Shown piece after piece: positions 5,323 through 5,509 of a stretch of 5,509 bases of DNA; position 1 is the stretch's first letter, and each line of letters starts with the position of its first letter. This DNA is from Verrucomicrobia bacterium UBA5540 (GTDB lineage: Bacteria > Verrucomicrobiota > Kiritimatiellia > Kiritimatiellales > Tichowtungiaceae), in the NCBI GenBank assembly GCA_002423675.1, contig DINM01000072.1:887-6395 (forward strand), given 5' to 3'. Made by a program: the position numbers and the translations under genes. The notes below the pieces were generated by a model. The model saw only the letters and a program-made list of their open reading frames with translations, was not told where the DNA came from and made no database searches.

Positions 5323-5509
5323 CTACAGAAGAACACCTTGCGGGGTTTCTTCGTCATCGCGCCACCAGCGTCCGGGTTTGCTGTCGATATATTGTACCGA
5401 TTTGGTGGTGAGGCGGTTGCCTTTGGCTTTGGAGCCTTTCACGGCGAGGTCTTTAAGTTTGAAGAACTGCTGGTGAATGCGCTGCCCTTTGGCGGGACGG
5501 TAACGCAGG
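5323..5509 (-). CDS. C-terminal end of a type IIA topoisomerase A subunit (ParC/GyrA-like), truncated by window
   Basis: An open frame enters from the right edge and ends with TAG (plus-strand 5323-5325), giving 61 visible C-terminal residues and no start. The segment contains HQQFFKLKDLAVKGSKAKGN followed by RLTTKSVQYID and a Trp/Asp/Glu-rich tail ending in GVLL. The pattern (L/I)AVKxxKAKGxR(L/I)TTxxVxxI is what I recall at the C-terminus of topoisomerase IV subunit A of the Bacteroidota type, which has a degenerate C-terminal domain. That subunit relaxes and decatenates DNA together with a ParE-like partner. The assignment rests on this short tail only, so the product is probable rather than certain. 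The stop is 5 bases upstream of the rlmN ATG, so the two genes very likely form an operon. Confidence 0.65.
   Translation of the reverse strand, partial: LRYRPAKGQRIHQQFFKLKDLAVKGSKAKGNRLTTKSVQYIDSKPGRWWRDDEETPQGVLL

Overview
The window holds seven genes, two of them cut by the window edges. It looks like a chromosomal housekeeping region of a free-living bacterium with moderate GC. The mix of families suggests a PVC-group bacterium, perhaps a Kiritimatiellota/Verrucomicrobiota-like lineage: a bacterial SUI1/YciH protein, a URO-D-family enzyme divergent from an AraC regulator, a topoisomerase A-type tail resembling the Bacteroidota ParC tail, and abundant intergenic palindromes. That placement is an inference from gene content, not a proven assignment.

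Layout, left to right. The 3' end of gyrA (+, 1-814) is followed two bases later by a SUI1/eIF1-like gene, yciH (+, 817-1173), so the two are probably cotranscribed. A 68-base near-perfect inverted repeat (1173-1240) fills the convergent gap to ppiC (-, 1248-1529), a stand-alone parvulin prolyl isomerase. A short divergent intergenic region (1530-1603) leads to hisB (+, 1604-2203), a complete monofunctional imidazoleglycerol-phosphate dehydratase standing alone here. hisB converges on a URO-D-superfamily gene (-, 2231-3334). That gene is divergent from an AraC-type regulator (+, 3430-4266) across a 95-base AT-rich region that probably carries both promoters and operator sites. The regulator ends 7 bases from the convergent rlmN (-, 4274-5317). 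rlmN lies 5 bases downstream of the 3' end of a type IIA topoisomerase A-subunit-like gene (-, 5323-5509).

How the genes work together. gyrA/yciH and topoisomerase-like/rlmN are information-processing pairs (DNA topology with translation or rRNA modification). ppiC and hisB are independent housekeeping genes. The URO-D/AraC pair is the only part that looks accessory, and resembles a locally regulated catabolic or methyl-transfer module of unknown substrate.

The least ordinary signal is a family of short palindromes built on TTTCCAAGGTTTGGAAA. One copy follows the hisB stop codon directly. Others lie inside the rlmN reading frame, where they encode FQxLE pentapeptides. One rlmN copy adjoins a low-complexity stretch rich in Gly, Ser, Glu and Arg, and together they make a linker longer than usual for RlmN. 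This looks like a mobile or expanding palindromic element tolerated inside a conserved enzyme. I saw no CRISPR array, tRNA, rRNA, transposase or defence system.
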